Both the position numbers and the translations under genes were made by a program. From Saccharothrix saharensis (GTDB lineage Bacteria; Actinomycetota; Actinomycetes; Mycobacteriales; Pseudonocardiaceae), in assembly GCF_006716745.1 (NCBI RefSeq), contig NZ_VFPP01000001.1, positions 6,955,386 to 7,019,385 on the forward strand: a stretch of 64,000 nt of DNA, in the 5' to 3' direction. The notes under the pieces were generated by a model. It saw nothing but the letters and a program-made list of their open reading frames with translations. It did not search any database and was not told where the DNA came from. Below, piece after piece: positions 31,615 through 41,113 of this stretch (its first letter is position 1; each line of letters opens with the position of its first letter).

Positions 31615-32699
31615 TCGGGGTCGGTGTCGTCGGCACGGGTGTCATCAGCGAGGAGTACCTGCGCAACCTGACGTCGTTCCCGGACGTGCGGGTGCTGGCC
31701 GTCGCCGACCTCGACCCGGCGCGGGCGGCGGCGCAGGCGGCCCGGCACGGTGTGCCGCGATCGTCTACTGTGGACGAACTGCTGGCCGACCCGGACATCG
31801 GGATCGTGGTGAACCTGACCGTGCCGGCGGCGCACGTCGAGGTCGGCCTGGCCGCGATCGAGGCGGGCAAGCACGTGTGGGTGGAGAAACCGCTCGGGCT
31901 GGACCTGCGCGCCGCACGGGCGCTGCTCGACCTCGCGGCGCAACGGGGTCTGCGGGTCGCGTGCGCCCCCGACACGCTGCTGGGCGCGGGGTGGCAGACC
32001 GCGCGGCGGGCCGTCGACGCCGGCCGGATCGGCGAGCCGCGCACCGCGCTGGCGCTGTTCCAGTCACCGGGTCCGGAGAGCTGGCACCCCGCGCCGGAGT
32101 TCCTGTTCCAGGCGGGCGGCGGGCCGTTGCTCGACATGGGGCCGTACTACCTGACCGGGCTGGTGCACCTGCTCGGTCCGATCCGCCGGGTCACCGCGAG
32201 CGGCGGCCGGGCGCGGGACACGCGGGTGATCGGGTCCGGGCCGCGGGCGGGCGTCGAGTTCGCGGTGACCGTGCCGACCACGGTGACGGCGCTGGTCGAG
32301 TTCGAGCGCGGCGGGTCCGCGCAGGCGGTGTTCAGCTTCGACTCCGCGTTGTCGCGCACGGGTTTCGTCGAGGTCGCCGGCACGCTCGGCACGGCCGTGC
32401 TGCCCGATCCCAACCGGTTCGACGGCACGACCGGGCTGCACCTGTCCGACGGTGTGCACACGCTCGAACCGCGGGGCCACTCGGCCTCACGGGGCACGGG
32501 CGTGCTGGAGCTGGCGCGCGCGATCCGGGCCGGTGCGCCGGAACGCGCGTCCGGCGAGCTCGCCTACCACGTGCTGGACGCGATGCTGGCCATCGAGCGG
32601 TCCATCGCGGAAGGGCGTTCGGTGGACGTCGGCAGCACGGTCGAGCCGCCCGCCGCCCTGCCGGTCGACTGGGACCCGCTCAGTCCAGCGGCACGGTGA
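31611..32699 (+). CDS. Gfo/Idh/MocA family NAD(P)-dependent oxidoreductase
   Basis: A 362-aa dehydrogenase. The N-terminal Rossmann fold shows GVGVVGTGVIS; the active-site strand VWVEKPLGLD contains the EKP motif with the catalytic Lys. The C-terminal half has GGGPLLDMGPYYLTGLVHLLG, the usual D-x-G-x-H/Y pattern, with His replaced by Tyr in part. It should oxidise or reduce a sugar or inositol-like ring, possibly at C3. Coupled to the isomerase gene, it could supply 3-keto substrates or complete their reduction. The last 20 bases overlap the convergent TetR gene. Confidence 0.9.
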   Translation: MIGVGVVGTGVISEEYLRNLTSFPDVRVLAVADLDPARAAAQAARHGVPRSSTVDELLADPDIGIVVNLTVPAAHVEVGLAAIEAGKHVWVEKPLGLDLRAARALLDLAAQRGLRVACAPDTLLGAGWQTARRAVDAGRIGEPRTALALFQSPGPESWHPAPEFLFQAGGGPLLDMGPYYLTGLVHLLGPIRRVTASGGRARDTRVIGSGPRAGVEFAVTVPTTVTALVEFERGGSAQAVFSFDSALSRTGFVEVAGTLGTAVLPDPNRFDGTTGLHLSDGVHTLEPRGHSASRGTGVLELARAIRAGAPERASGELAYHVLDAMLAIERSIAEGRSVDVGSTVEPPAALPVDWDPLSPAAR

Positions 32700-33270
32700 G
32701 CAGCGCGCCCAGGTAGAACCTCAGGGAGCCGACCAGGTCGACCTCGTCCGGCGTGGTCAGCCACTGCACCTGGAGCCCGTCCATCAACGCGATGAACGCC
32801 AGCGCCGCGGCCGCCGGGTCGACGCCGGGGCGCAGCTCGCCGCGGTCCGCCAGGGCCCGGAACGAGCCGACCACGCCGTCGCGCGCCGCCCGGTAGTGGC
32901 GCACGAAGTACTCGTGCGCCGGGTGGTCGGCGGCCACGGCCTCGGCGGCCAGCCGGGAGTACAGGTCGACGATGCCGGGGTGGCGCACGTTGTGCTCGGC
33001 CAGGGCGACGAAGTGGCGCAGGACGTCGAGACCGGGGGTGGCGGTCAGCCGCTCCCGCTCGGCGTCCTCCGCGTCACGGCGCTCCAGCACGGCGGCGAGC
33101 AGAGCCTCCTTGGTGGGGAAGTAGTACAGCAGCCCGGCGTGCGTGATCCCGGCGCGCTTGGCGATCTCGCGCAGCGAGGAGCCGTGGTACCCGGCCTCCC
33201 CGTACACCGCGACCGCCGCCGTGATGATGTCCTCGCGCCGGATCCGGCCTTTCAGGTAACCGCCGGTCAC
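32680..33270 (-). CDS. TetR family transcriptional regulator
   Basis: A 196-aa repressor. The N-terminal HTH is typical: IITAAVAVYGEAGYHGSSLR followed by EIAKRAGITHAGLLYYFPTK. The remaining helices form the ligand pocket. Its 3' end overlaps the Gfo/Idh gene by 20 bases. It may control the sugar genes or the neighbouring interrupted gene; nothing in the sequence decides this. Confidence 0.9.
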   Translation of the reverse strand: MTGGYLKGRIRREDIITAAVAVYGEAGYHGSSLREIAKRAGITHAGLLYYFPTKEALLAAVLERRDAEDAERERLTATPGLDVLRHFVALAEHNVRHPGIVDLYSRLAAEAVAADHPAHEYFVRHYRAARDGVVGSFRALADRGELRPGVDPAAAALAFIALMDGLQVQWLTTPDEVDLVGSLRFYLGALLTVPLD

Positions 33271-33318
33271 GGGCTTGCCGTCGTGGTCTCGCGCACGCGC
33301 ACATGATGCCGTACCACG

Positions 33319-34623
33319 TCACGGCGACGGGGTCCACGTCCGCAGCCCGCCGTCGGCGAGCTCGGCGAACCTGCCGGTGCGCGGGTTGTGGGCGTGCGGC
33401 GCGAAGCCCTCGACCACGCCCGTCCGCGCGCCCGCGGTGGGGTCCCAGATCTCCAGCCCGGCCGCGGCGGCGACGTAGAGCAGCCCGGCGTGGCCCCACA
33501 TCCGCCCGGCGGGACCGGCGAACGCCGTCACCCGCCTGCCCTCGGCCACGTCGTGCACCTCGACGCCCGGCACGGCCGGCCGGTCGAGACCGCCGATCGG
33601 CTGGAGCGCGGCCGTGCGGTCGTCCAGCCACGCCATCGGCAGGTCCCACGCGTCCCGCACGGCCGGCGTCCGGCCGTGCTCGGTCGCGTGCGCGTCACCG
33701 TGCAGCCACGCCGCCACGTCGTGCACGACCGCCACCCCGCACGGGGCCCATTCCCAGCCGTCGTCCAGCAGCCACCGGCCCGACGGTGACGGGAGCAGCG
33801 CGCCGTGGAAGTAGTCGAGGTAGTGGTCGGGTTTCGGGCCGTCGCCCGACTAGGCCGTCACGCGGTCGGTGAGCAGGCGGCCGGTGGCCGGGTCGAACGC
33901 GTCCAGGCGGTTCCAGTCCGTGGCGGTGACGAGCACTCCGCCGACGAACGCCACCGGGAAGGGCGTGTGGCGGTACCGGTAGTCGCCCCGGTCCAGGGAC
34001 AGCACGGGCTCGCCGGTGACGAGGTCGACCACGACACCGTGCCGGCCGAAGTCGGTCACCACGGCCGCGTGCCGCCCGTCCGGCGAGGTGTGCAGCGCGG
34101 GCCGCGGCGCGTCGGGCAGGGTGTCCGGCGGTTCGGCGGGCAGCGGCACGGGCACGGCGGGCCGCCGGGAGCCCACCTCGACCAGGCCGGCGGCGGTGAG
34201 CACCAGCCACCCGTCGGGCACCGCGGCCACGCACCGCTCGTTCACCGGCTCGACCGCGCACTCCCGGGTGGTCCACGTGCCCCGGGGCTCGGCGTCGTGG
34301 TGGCGCACCTCGGGCTGCCCGATCCAGCCGAGCACGTCGCTGTGGTCGTCCACCCGCTCCGCGCACCCGACGCACAGCACGGTCAACCGGGGGTCCTCCC
34401 GCTCGGCGCACGACTTGCACAGCACGTCGTACGTGAAGCCCACCCCGGTGAACCGCCCGTAGTGACCAGGGGGCTGCTCGGCGACGAGGTGCGCGCAGCC
34501 GCGGTACCGGGAGGCGTGCGCCGGATGCCCGCACGGGAGTACGTCCACCGACCCAGTGCGGCACCGCCGACCGGCTCGCAGGCGCTGACTGACCGTGCGC
34601 GACGTTGCCGGACTTTCGGCCAT
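33319..34623 (-). pseudogene. Beta-propeller-like protein gene interrupted by an in-frame TAG
   Basis: The frame from 34623 reads 257 codons, meets TAG at 33850-33852, then continues in the same frame for about 177 more with equally strong third-position G+C. The first part has two Cys pairs (LCKSCAER and LCVGCAER) and propeller-like repeats (HTSPDGRHAAVVTDFG). The second part continues them (GALLPSPSGRWLLDDGWEWA, PAGRMWGHAGLLYVAAAAG). The two pieces clearly belong to one protein of about 434 residues. A single base change such as TGG or CAG to TAG would explain it. The function of the family is unknown. Confidence 0.7.
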
Positions 34624-34754
34624 TCATGCATGACTTTTGTCAAAAACAAGCAAAAGTCTTGTGCACTTCGAACGACCGTGAACAGAATGACGCTCGCGTT
34701 CAGCCTTGTGAACTGGACCACACCGCCCAGCGTTGTGCGACCGAGGAGACAGCG

Positions 34755-37700
34755 GTGCGACGTCAGCGAAGCACGCTCGGAATCCGGCCCCGACCCACCC
34801 GCGGAACCGCCGCGGCGCTAGCCCTCACCGCCGCCTTGGGCGCGATGACGCTGGTGGCGACACCCGCGACGGCGCACCCCGACGGTGAACACCTCCTCGT
34901 CTTCTCCAAGACGGCGGGCTTCCGGCACGACTCGATCCCCGACGGGGTCGCCGCGATCACCGAGCTCGGCGCGGCGCACGGCTTCACCGTCGAGGCCACC
35001 GAGGACTCCGCCGCGTTCACCGACGCCAACCTCGCCCGGTTCGACGCCGTGGTCTGGCTGTCCACCACCGGCGACGTCCTGGACGACGCCCAGCAGCAGG
35101 CGTTCGAGCGGTTCGTCGAGAACGGCGGCGGGTACGCGGGCGTGCACGCCGCCGCCGACACCGAGTACTCGTGGCCCTGGTACGCCGGGCTGGTCGGCTC
35201 GTACTTCAAGTCCCACCCGGCCATCCAACCCGCCGACGTGGTGGTGGAGGACCACGACCACCCGTCGACCGCGCACCTGCCGGACACCTGGCACCGCACC
35301 GACGAGTGGTACACCTACCAGTCCAACCCCCGCTCGCGGGTGAAGGTGCTGGCCGCGCTGGACGAGACCAGCTACACGCCCACCGACCCGTCCGGCGACC
35401 ACCCGATCTCGTGGTGCCACACACCCGGCCAGGGCCGCTCCTGGTACACGGGCATGGGCCACACCAAGGAGTCCTACGCCGACCCGGCGTTCCGCGACCA
35501 CCTGCTCGGCGGCCTGCGGTACGCGCTCGGCGTGGCGCCCGCCGACTGCGAACCCGAGGACGCGCCGCCGACCGACCGCGACTTCGACCAGGTGACGCTC
35601 GCGCTCGGCGAGGAGAAGACCGGCGAGCCCATCGCGTTGGCCGTGCTGCCGGACCGCGAGGTCGTGCACACCTCCCGCGACGGCCGCGTCTGGCTCACCA
35701 GCCCGGAGGCGACGACCACGCTCGCCGGCCGCGTCCCCGTCTACAACCACGACGAGGACGGGTTGCAGGGCGTGGCGGCGGACCCGGACTTCGCGGACAA
35801 CCGCTGGCTCTACCTGTACTACGCGCCACCGCTGGACACCCCGGCCGGTGACGCGCCGGAGAACGGGACGGCCGCGGACTTCGAGCGGTTCAAGGGCCAC
35901 AACCAGCTGTCCCGGTTCAAGCTGACCACCGACGGCGTGCTCGACCTGACCAGCGAGCAGCGCATCCTGCAGGTGCCCGCCGACCGCGGCCTGTGCTGCC
36001 ACGCCGGCGGCGAGATCGACTTCGACGCGCAGGGCAACCTGTACCTGTCCACCGGCGACGACACCAACCCGTTCGCCTCCGACGGCTACACCCCGATCGA
36101 CGAGCGCGCCGACCGCAACCCGGCGTTCGACGCGCAGCGCTCCTCGGCCAACACCAACGACCTGCGCGGCAAGGTGCTGCGGATCAAGGTCCAGGACGAC
36201 GGCACGTACACCGTCCCCGAGGGCAACCTGTTCGCGCCCGGCACGGACAAGACCCGCGCCGAGATCTACGCGATGGGCTTCCGCAACCCGTTCCGGTTCG
36301 CCGTGGACAAGGCCACCGGCTGGATCCACCTCGGCGACTACGGCCCGGACGCGGGCGCGGCGAACCCGGCCCGCGGCCCCGGCGGCAGCGTCGAGTTCAA
36401 CCTCGTCAAGGCGCCCGGCAACTACGGCTGGCCCTACTGCGTCGGCGACAACGTCCCGTACGTCGATCACGACTTCGCCACCGGCACGTCCGGCGCCGCG
36501 TTCGACTGCGCCGCGCCCGAGAACACCAGCCCGCACAACACCGGCCTGGTGGACCTGCCGCCCGTGCAGCCCGCGTGGATCCCCTACGACGGTGGGTCGG
36601 TGCCCGAGTTCGGCGGCGGCGGCGAGTCGCCCATGGGCGGCCCCACCTACCACTTCGACCCGGACCTGGACAGCCCGACGAAGTTCCCGGAGTTCTTCGA
36701 CGGCCGGACGTTCGCCTACGAGTGGGACCGCGGCTGGATCAAGACGATCGACGTCGGCCCGGCCGGCGAGCGCGGCGCGATCAGCCCGTTCTTCGACTCG
36801 ATGACGCTGACCCGCCCGATGAACCTGGAGTTCGGCCCGGACGGCTCGCTGTACGTGCTGGACTACGGCAGCGGCTACTTCGGCGGCGCGGAGGACTCGG
36901 CGGTCTACCGCATCGACTACGCCCGGGGCCGCCACACGCCGGTCGCGAAGCTGGCCGCCGACAAGACCTCCGGCCCGGCGCCGCTGACCGTGCGGTTCGA
37001 CCCCGGCGGCACGGCCGACGAGGACGGCGACCCGCTGACCTACGCGTGGGACTTCGACGGCGACGGCACCACCGACGACACCGCGTCCGGACCGGTCACC
37101 CACACCTACACGTCGGTCGGCCGGTTCACCGCGAAGCTGTCCGTCACCGACCCGACCGGTCTGGTCGGCTCGGCCAGTGTCGTGGTCAACGTCGGCAACA
37201 CCGAGCCCGTGGTGGTGCTCAACGCCCCCGCGGACGGCCGGGTGTTCAGCTTCGGCGACGAAGTGCCGTTCTCGGTCACGGTCACCGACCCGGAGGACGG
37301 GCCGGTCGACTGCGCCAAGGTCACCGTGGAGTACATCCTCGGCCACGACAGCCACGGCCACCCGCTCACCCGCGCCACCGGCTGCGAGGGCGTGCTGCCG
37401 ACGCCGTCGGACGGCGGGCACGGCATGGACGCCAACATCTTCGGCGTCATCAACGCCTCCTACACCGACAACGGAGCGCCCGGCGCGCCCGCGTTGACCG
37501 GCGAGGCGGAGGCGATCCTGCAGCCGAGGGACAAGCAGGCCGAGTACTTCACCGCCATGCGGGGCGTGCAGGTGGTGGAGACCGGCACGGCCGAGGGTGA
37601 CAAGCGCGTCGGCTACGTCGACGACGGCGACTGGATCGCGTTCGACCCGGTCAACCTCGGCGGCGTCGCGGCGATCGGCTACCGGGTGTCGTCCGGCGGG

Positions 37701-39302
37701 AGCGGCGGCACGATCGAGGTGCGCGTGGACTCGCCGACCGGCCCGCTCGTGCAGCAGCAGCCCGTGCCGTCGACCGGCGGCTGGGACAACTACGTCGAGC
37801 TCGCGCCGTCGCCGATCACCGACCCCGGCGGCTCGCACCGGCTGTTCCTGGTGTTCCGGGGCTCCGGCAGCCTGTTCGACGTGGACGCGGTCCGGTTCAC
37901 CGCCGGCGCGGCCCCACCGTCCTGGGAACCGGTGCGGCGCACGCCCGCCGAGTCGTACTCCGCTCAGCGGGGCACCTCGGTGGTCCGGGCCGACGAGGCG
38001 CAGGGCGGCGAGCAGGTCGGCAACATCCACGACCGCGACTGGATCGCGTTCGACGGCGTGTCGCTGGCCGGCGTCACGGGCATCGGCTACCGGGTCTCGT
38101 CGGCCACGGCGGGCGGCACGATCGAGGCGCGCGTCGGCTCACCGACCGGTCCGCTGGTGTCGAGCACCCGGGTGAAGGGCACGGGTGACTGGCGGGTGTA
38201 CGCCGACCTGCCGCCCGCGGCGATCACCGACCCCGGCGGCACGCACCGGCTGTACTTCGTGTTCCGCGGCGGCCGGGGCGCGTTGCTGGACCTCGACACG
38301 ATCACCTTCCGCGGAGCGGGGACGGTCGCCGCGGTCGACGTGCCCGCGGAGGCGTTGAGCGGGCAGCAGGGCGTCGCGGTGTACGACCGCGAGACCGCGC
38401 AGGGCGGCAAGCGGGTCGGCGAGATCAACGACGGCGACTGGGTGTCCTACGCGGACGTCGACCTGTCGAAGACCGCGGGCATCGGCTACCGGATCTCGTC
38501 CGGCGGTGTCGGCGGCACGCTGGAGGCGCGCGCCGACTCGCCGACCGGCCCGCTGGTGCACGCGCCGGTGACCGTGCCGGTGACCGGCAGTTGGGACTTC
38601 TACCTCGACATCGCGCCCCAGGAGGTGCGCCTGACCGGCGTGCGCGACCTGTACCTGGTGTTCGAGGGCGGCGCGGGAGCGCTGTTCGACGTCGACACCA
38701 TCCGGCACCTGCGCTACAAGCAGGCCGGGGCGTGCAAGCCCACCAAGCCGGAGCCGGGGTACCGCAGCCTCTACGACGGCACGGGCGCGACCGGGTGGCG
38801 GCAGGCCGGTCCCGGGCGGTTCGTGGAGGAGGACTGCACCCTGCGCACCGAAGGCGGGCTCGGGTTGCTGTGGTTCGAGGAGGAGTTCTCCTCCTACCGC
38901 CTCAAGTTCGACTGGAAGGTCGCGGGCGACGACAACTCCGGCGTGTTCGTCGGCTTCCCCGACCCCGGCGCGGACCCGTGGGTGGCCGTGAACCAGGGCT
39001 ACGAGGTGCAGATCGACGCGACCGACGCGCCGGACCGCACCACCGGCGCCATCTACTCGTTCCAGTCGGCCGACATCCCCGCCCGGGACGCGGCGCTGAA
39101 GCCGCCGGGGGAGTGGAACACCTACGAGATCGTCGTGCGGGAGCAGCGCATCCGCGTGTTCCTCAACGGCGTGCTGGTGAACGACTTCACCAGCACCGAC
39201 CCCGCGCGCGACCTCACCAGCGGGCACGTCGGCCTGCAGAACCACGGCGACGGCGACGACGTGTGGTTCCGCAACGTCCGCGTCAAGGAGCTGTCCCGAT
39301 GA
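34755..39302 (+). CDS. Secreted multidomain protein: ThuA, PQQ-type sugar dehydrogenase, PKD, three CBM6-like, DUF1080
   Basis: A 1515-aa exported protein. The signal peptide (about 1-40) ends ATPATA. About 41-265 is a ThuA/trehalose-utilisation domain (LLVFSKTAGFRHDS, GYAGVHAAADTEY, SWCHTPGQGRSWYTGMGH). About 270-720 is a soluble glucose/sorbosone dehydrogenase propeller (GLCCHAGGEIDF, EIYAMGFRNPFRF). About 725-810 is a PKD domain (YAWDFDGDG). Three CBM6-like modules start near 928, 1063 and 1195, each with GYRVSS or GYRISS. The last 180 residues (from GYRSLYDGTGATGWR) form a DUF1080 3-keto-disaccharide hydrolase-like domain. GTG 34755 follows GAGGAG by six bases. The stop overlaps the start of the Tat isomerase gene (ATGA). 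Confidence 0.9.
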   Translation: MRRQRSTLGIRPRPTRGTAAALALTAALGAMTLVATPATAHPDGEHLLVFSKTAGFRHDSIPDGVAAITELGAAHGFTVEATEDSAAFTDANLARFDAVVWLSTTGDVLDDAQQQAFERFVENGGGYAGVHAAADTEYSWPWYAGLVGSYFKSHPAIQPADVVVEDHDHPSTAHLPDTWHRTDEWYTYQSNPRSRVKVLAALDETSYTPTDPSGDHPISWCHTPGQGRSWYTGMGHTKESYADPAFRDHLLGGLRYALGVAPADCEPEDAPPTDRDFDQVTLALGEEKTGEPIALAVLPDREVVHTSRDGRVWLTSPEATTTLAGRVPVYNHDEDGLQGVAADPDFADNRWLYLYYAPPLDTPAGDAPENGTAADFERFKGHNQLSRFKLTTDGVLDLTSEQRILQVPADRGLCCHAGGEIDFDAQGNLYLSTGDDTNPFASDGYTPIDERADRNPAFDAQRSSANTNDLRGKVLRIKVQDDGTYTVPEGNLFAPGTDKTRAEIYAMGFRNPFRFAVDKATGWIHLGDYGPDAGAANPARGPGGSVEFNLVKAPGNYGWPYCVGDNVPYVDHDFATGTSGAAFDCAAPENTSPHNTGLVDLPPVQPAWIPYDGGSVPEFGGGGESPMGGPTYHFDPDLDSPTKFPEFFDGRTFAYEWDRGWIKTIDVGPAGERGAISPFFDSMTLTRPMNLEFGPDGSLYVLDYGSGYFGGAEDSAVYRIDYARGRHTPVAKLAADKTSGPAPLTVRFDPGGTADEDGDPLTYAWDFDGDGTTDDTASGPVTHTYTSVGRFTAKLSVTDPTGLVGSASVVVNVGNTEPVVVLNAPADGRVFSFGDEVPFSVTVTDPEDGPVDCAKVTVEYILGHDSHGHPLTRATGCEGVLPTPSDGGHGMDANIFGVINASYTDNGAPGAPALTGEAEAILQPRDKQAEYFTAMRGVQVVETGTAEGDKRVGYVDDGDWIAFDPVNLGGVAAIGYRVSSGGSGGTIEVRVDSPTGPLVQQQPVPSTGGWDNYVELAPSPITDPGGSHRLFLVFRGSGSLFDVDAVRFTAGAAPPSWEPVRRTPAESYSAQRGTSVVRADEAQGGEQVGNIHDRDWIAFDGVSLAGVTGIGYRVSSATAGGTIEARVGSPTGPLVSSTRVKGTGDWRVYADLPPAAITDPGGTHRLYFVFRGGRGALLDLDTITFRGAGTVAAVDVPAEALSGQQGVAVYDRETAQGGKRVGEINDGDWVSYADVDLSKTAGIGYRISSGGVGGTLEARADSPTGPLVHAPVTVPVTGSWDFYLDIAPQEVRLTGVRDLYLVFEGGAGALFDVDTIRHLRYKQAGACKPTKPEPGYRSLYDGTGATGWRQAGPGRFVEEDCTLRTEGGLGLLWFEEEFSSYRLKFDWKVAGDDNSGVFVGFPDPGADPWVAVNQGYEVQIDATDAPDRTTGAIYSFQSADIPARDAALKPPGEWNTYEIVVREQRIRVFLNGVLVNDFTSTDPARDLTSGHVGLQNHGDGDDVWFRNVRVKELSR

Positions 39303-40138
39303 CCGAGGAGCCACCCATGCCGTCCCGTCGCACGTTCCTCAGCACCGCCCTCGCCACCGGCGCGGCCGTCACCCTGCCCGCGGCGGCGGCCGCCACGCCC
39401 GGCCGACCGCGCCGCCGGGTGCCCAAGCAGTCGATCAGCATCCAGCTCTACACGCTGCGGGACATCATGGGCGACGACCCCGAGCCCGTGCTGTCGGCGT
39501 TGGCGGACATCGGCTACCGCAAGGTCGAGCTGGCCGGCACGTACGGGCGCAGCGCCACCGAGTTCGCCGCCGTGCTGCGGCGCACCGGGCTGCGGGCCAC
39601 GTCCAGCCACGCCGGCATCGACGGCGACCTCGACCGGCTCATCGCCGACGCGCGCACGCTCGGGAACAAGTACGTCGTGGTGCCGTGGGTGAACTACGCG
39701 ACCTTGGCCGAGTGGCGGGCGTTCACCACCCGGTTGGAGGCGGCCGGGGACAAGCTGCGGCGCGCGGGGTTGGGCCTGGGCTACCACAACCACGCGCACG
39801 AGTTCGCCGCGGTGGAGGGCACGCGGCCGTTCGACGTGATCACGGCGGGGACCACCCGGCGCAACGTGCACCTGGAGGTCGACCTGTACTGGGCGGTGAC
39901 GGGCGGCGTGGACCCGGTCGCCCTGTACCGGGCGAACTTCCCGCGCGTGCGGCAGTTCCACGTCAAGGACCGGGCGGCCGACGGGTCGTTCGCCGACCTC
40001 GGCACGGGCACGATCGACTTCGCGTCGATCTTCCGGGCCACCGACGTGACCGAGTACATCGTGGAGAACGACCAGCCGCGCGACGCCCTGGTCACCGCCC
40101 GGGTCGGTTACGACTACCTGGTGAACCTGCGGTTCTGA
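39299..40138 (+). CDS. Tat-exported sugar phosphate isomerase/epimerase-like protein
   Basis: A 279-aa xylose-isomerase-like TIM barrel with a twin-arginine signal: PSRRTFLSTALATGAAVTLP, cut near AAAA. The barrel shows ISIQLYTLRDIMGDDPE, GLGYHNHAHEF, VHLEVDLYWAVTGG and FHVKDRA, the metal and substrate strands of the family. Export through Tat fits a folded, metal-loaded enzyme working outside. Its ATG overlaps the TGA of the 1515-aa ThuA/dehydrogenase protein, so the two are translationally coupled and likely act in one extracellular pathway, for instance on 3-keto-glycosides. Confidence 0.9.
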   Translation: MTEEPPMPSRRTFLSTALATGAAVTLPAAAAATPGRPRRRVPKQSISIQLYTLRDIMGDDPEPVLSALADIGYRKVELAGTYGRSATEFAAVLRRTGLRATSSHAGIDGDLDRLIADARTLGNKYVVVPWVNYATLAEWRAFTTRLEAAGDKLRRAGLGLGYHNHAHEFAAVEGTRPFDVITAGTTRRNVHLEVDLYWAVTGGVDPVALYRANFPRVRQFHVKDRAADGSFADLGTGTIDFASIFRATDVTEYIVENDQPRDALVTARVGYDYLVNLRF

Positions 40139-40186
40139 CCGGGGTCCGCTTGCCCGCGGCGGAGCCCGACCACCAAGATTGCGCCC

Positions 40187-41113
40187 GTGACGTCGCAGGG
40201 TGACCGGCTGGACTCGGTAGGTGACGCGGCCGCCTTCGTGGCGGCGTTGCGGGAGCTCAGGCAACGGTCGGGGTTGACGCTGCGCGGTTTGGAGGAGAAG
40301 GCGGCGGCGCAGGGCGAGGTGCTGGCCCGCAGCACGGTCGCGGACATGCTGCGCAAGGACTCCCTGCCCCGCCCGGAACTGCTGGCCGCGTACGTGCGCG
40401 CGTGCGGGGTCGACGAGCCGGAGCCGTGGTTGCGGGCGCGGGAGCGGTTGGCCGCGGGCGTGGTCGCCCCGGCGGCGGGAACGTCGCCGGGGCCCGCGCC
40501 GTGGCAGCGCCCGTCGCTGGTGCTGACCGCCGTCGTGGTGGCCGCGCTGGTGGCCACCGCCGTGGTCCTGCAACGCGACGCGCCGACCGCGTCGGACCCC
40601 GCCGCGGACAGGCGGACCAGCGGGCCGGGGCGCGACCTGCTGCCGTTGCCGCCGGGCGGGAGCCAGGTGCGCGTCCACGCCGCGGACGCGCCCGGGCTGT
40701 GCCTGACCGAGGGGCGTGACAGCACCGGGCGCTACCCGCACGCCGTCGCGGCGCTGCGGCCGTGCCCCGAAACCGGGCCGCGGGTGTTCCTGGACCCGGT
40801 GGACGACGGGACGGCCGCCATCCAGTGGGAGCACCCGGTCGACCGGGACATCGGCTGCCTGACCGTGATGCGGTCCGGTCCCGCGGCCGACCTGCTCGAA
40901 CCGCGGAGCCACTGCGCCGGGGACGACCTCGACCAGCTGTTCCAGGTGGAACGGGTGGAGGGTGACCGCTTCCGCTTCCGCTCGGCGGATGGATCGGCGT
41001 GCGTCGGGCTGCGCGGCGGCGCGGTGGCGGAGGGCGCGGAGGCGGTCCGCGAACCGTGCGCGGACTCGCCGGGCCAGGAGTTCACCGTCGAACTCCTCCC
41101 GACCGGGCGTTGA
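40187..41113 (+). CDS. Membrane-anchored HTH protein with a lectin-like outer domain
   Basis: A 308-aa protein. Residues about 12-75 resemble an XRE-type HTH (FVAALRELRQRSGLTLRGLE, then STVADMLRKD). About 108-127 is a single membrane span (LVLTAVVVAALVATAVVLQ). The outer 170 residues contain seven Cys and repeated short blocks ending in DQLFQVE and GQEFTVE that recall a ricin-type beta-trefoil. This would be a one-piece transmembrane sensor-regulator. The GTG start at 40187 has only a weak ribosome-binding site. Its 3' end overlaps the convergent sigma factor gene by 32 bases. Confidence 0.7.
   Translation: MTSQGDRLDSVGDAAAFVAALRELRQRSGLTLRGLEEKAAAQGEVLARSTVADMLRKDSLPRPELLAAYVRACGVDEPEPWLRARERLAAGVVAPAAGTSPGPAPWQRPSLVLTAVVVAALVATAVVLQRDAPTASDPAADRRTSGPGRDLLPLPPGGSQVRVHAADAPGLCLTEGRDSTGRYPHAVAALRPCPETGPRVFLDPVDDGTAAIQWEHPVDRDIGCLTVMRSGPAADLLEPRSHCAGDDLDQLFQVERVEGDRFRFRSADGSACVGLRGGAVAEGAEAVREPCADSPGQEFTVELLPTGR

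Noticed and set aside
34818-38030. A 1070-codon minus-strand frame inside the ThuA/dehydrogenase gene
   Set aside because: Antisense shadow without recognisable motifs; the plus-strand gene has clear domains and start.
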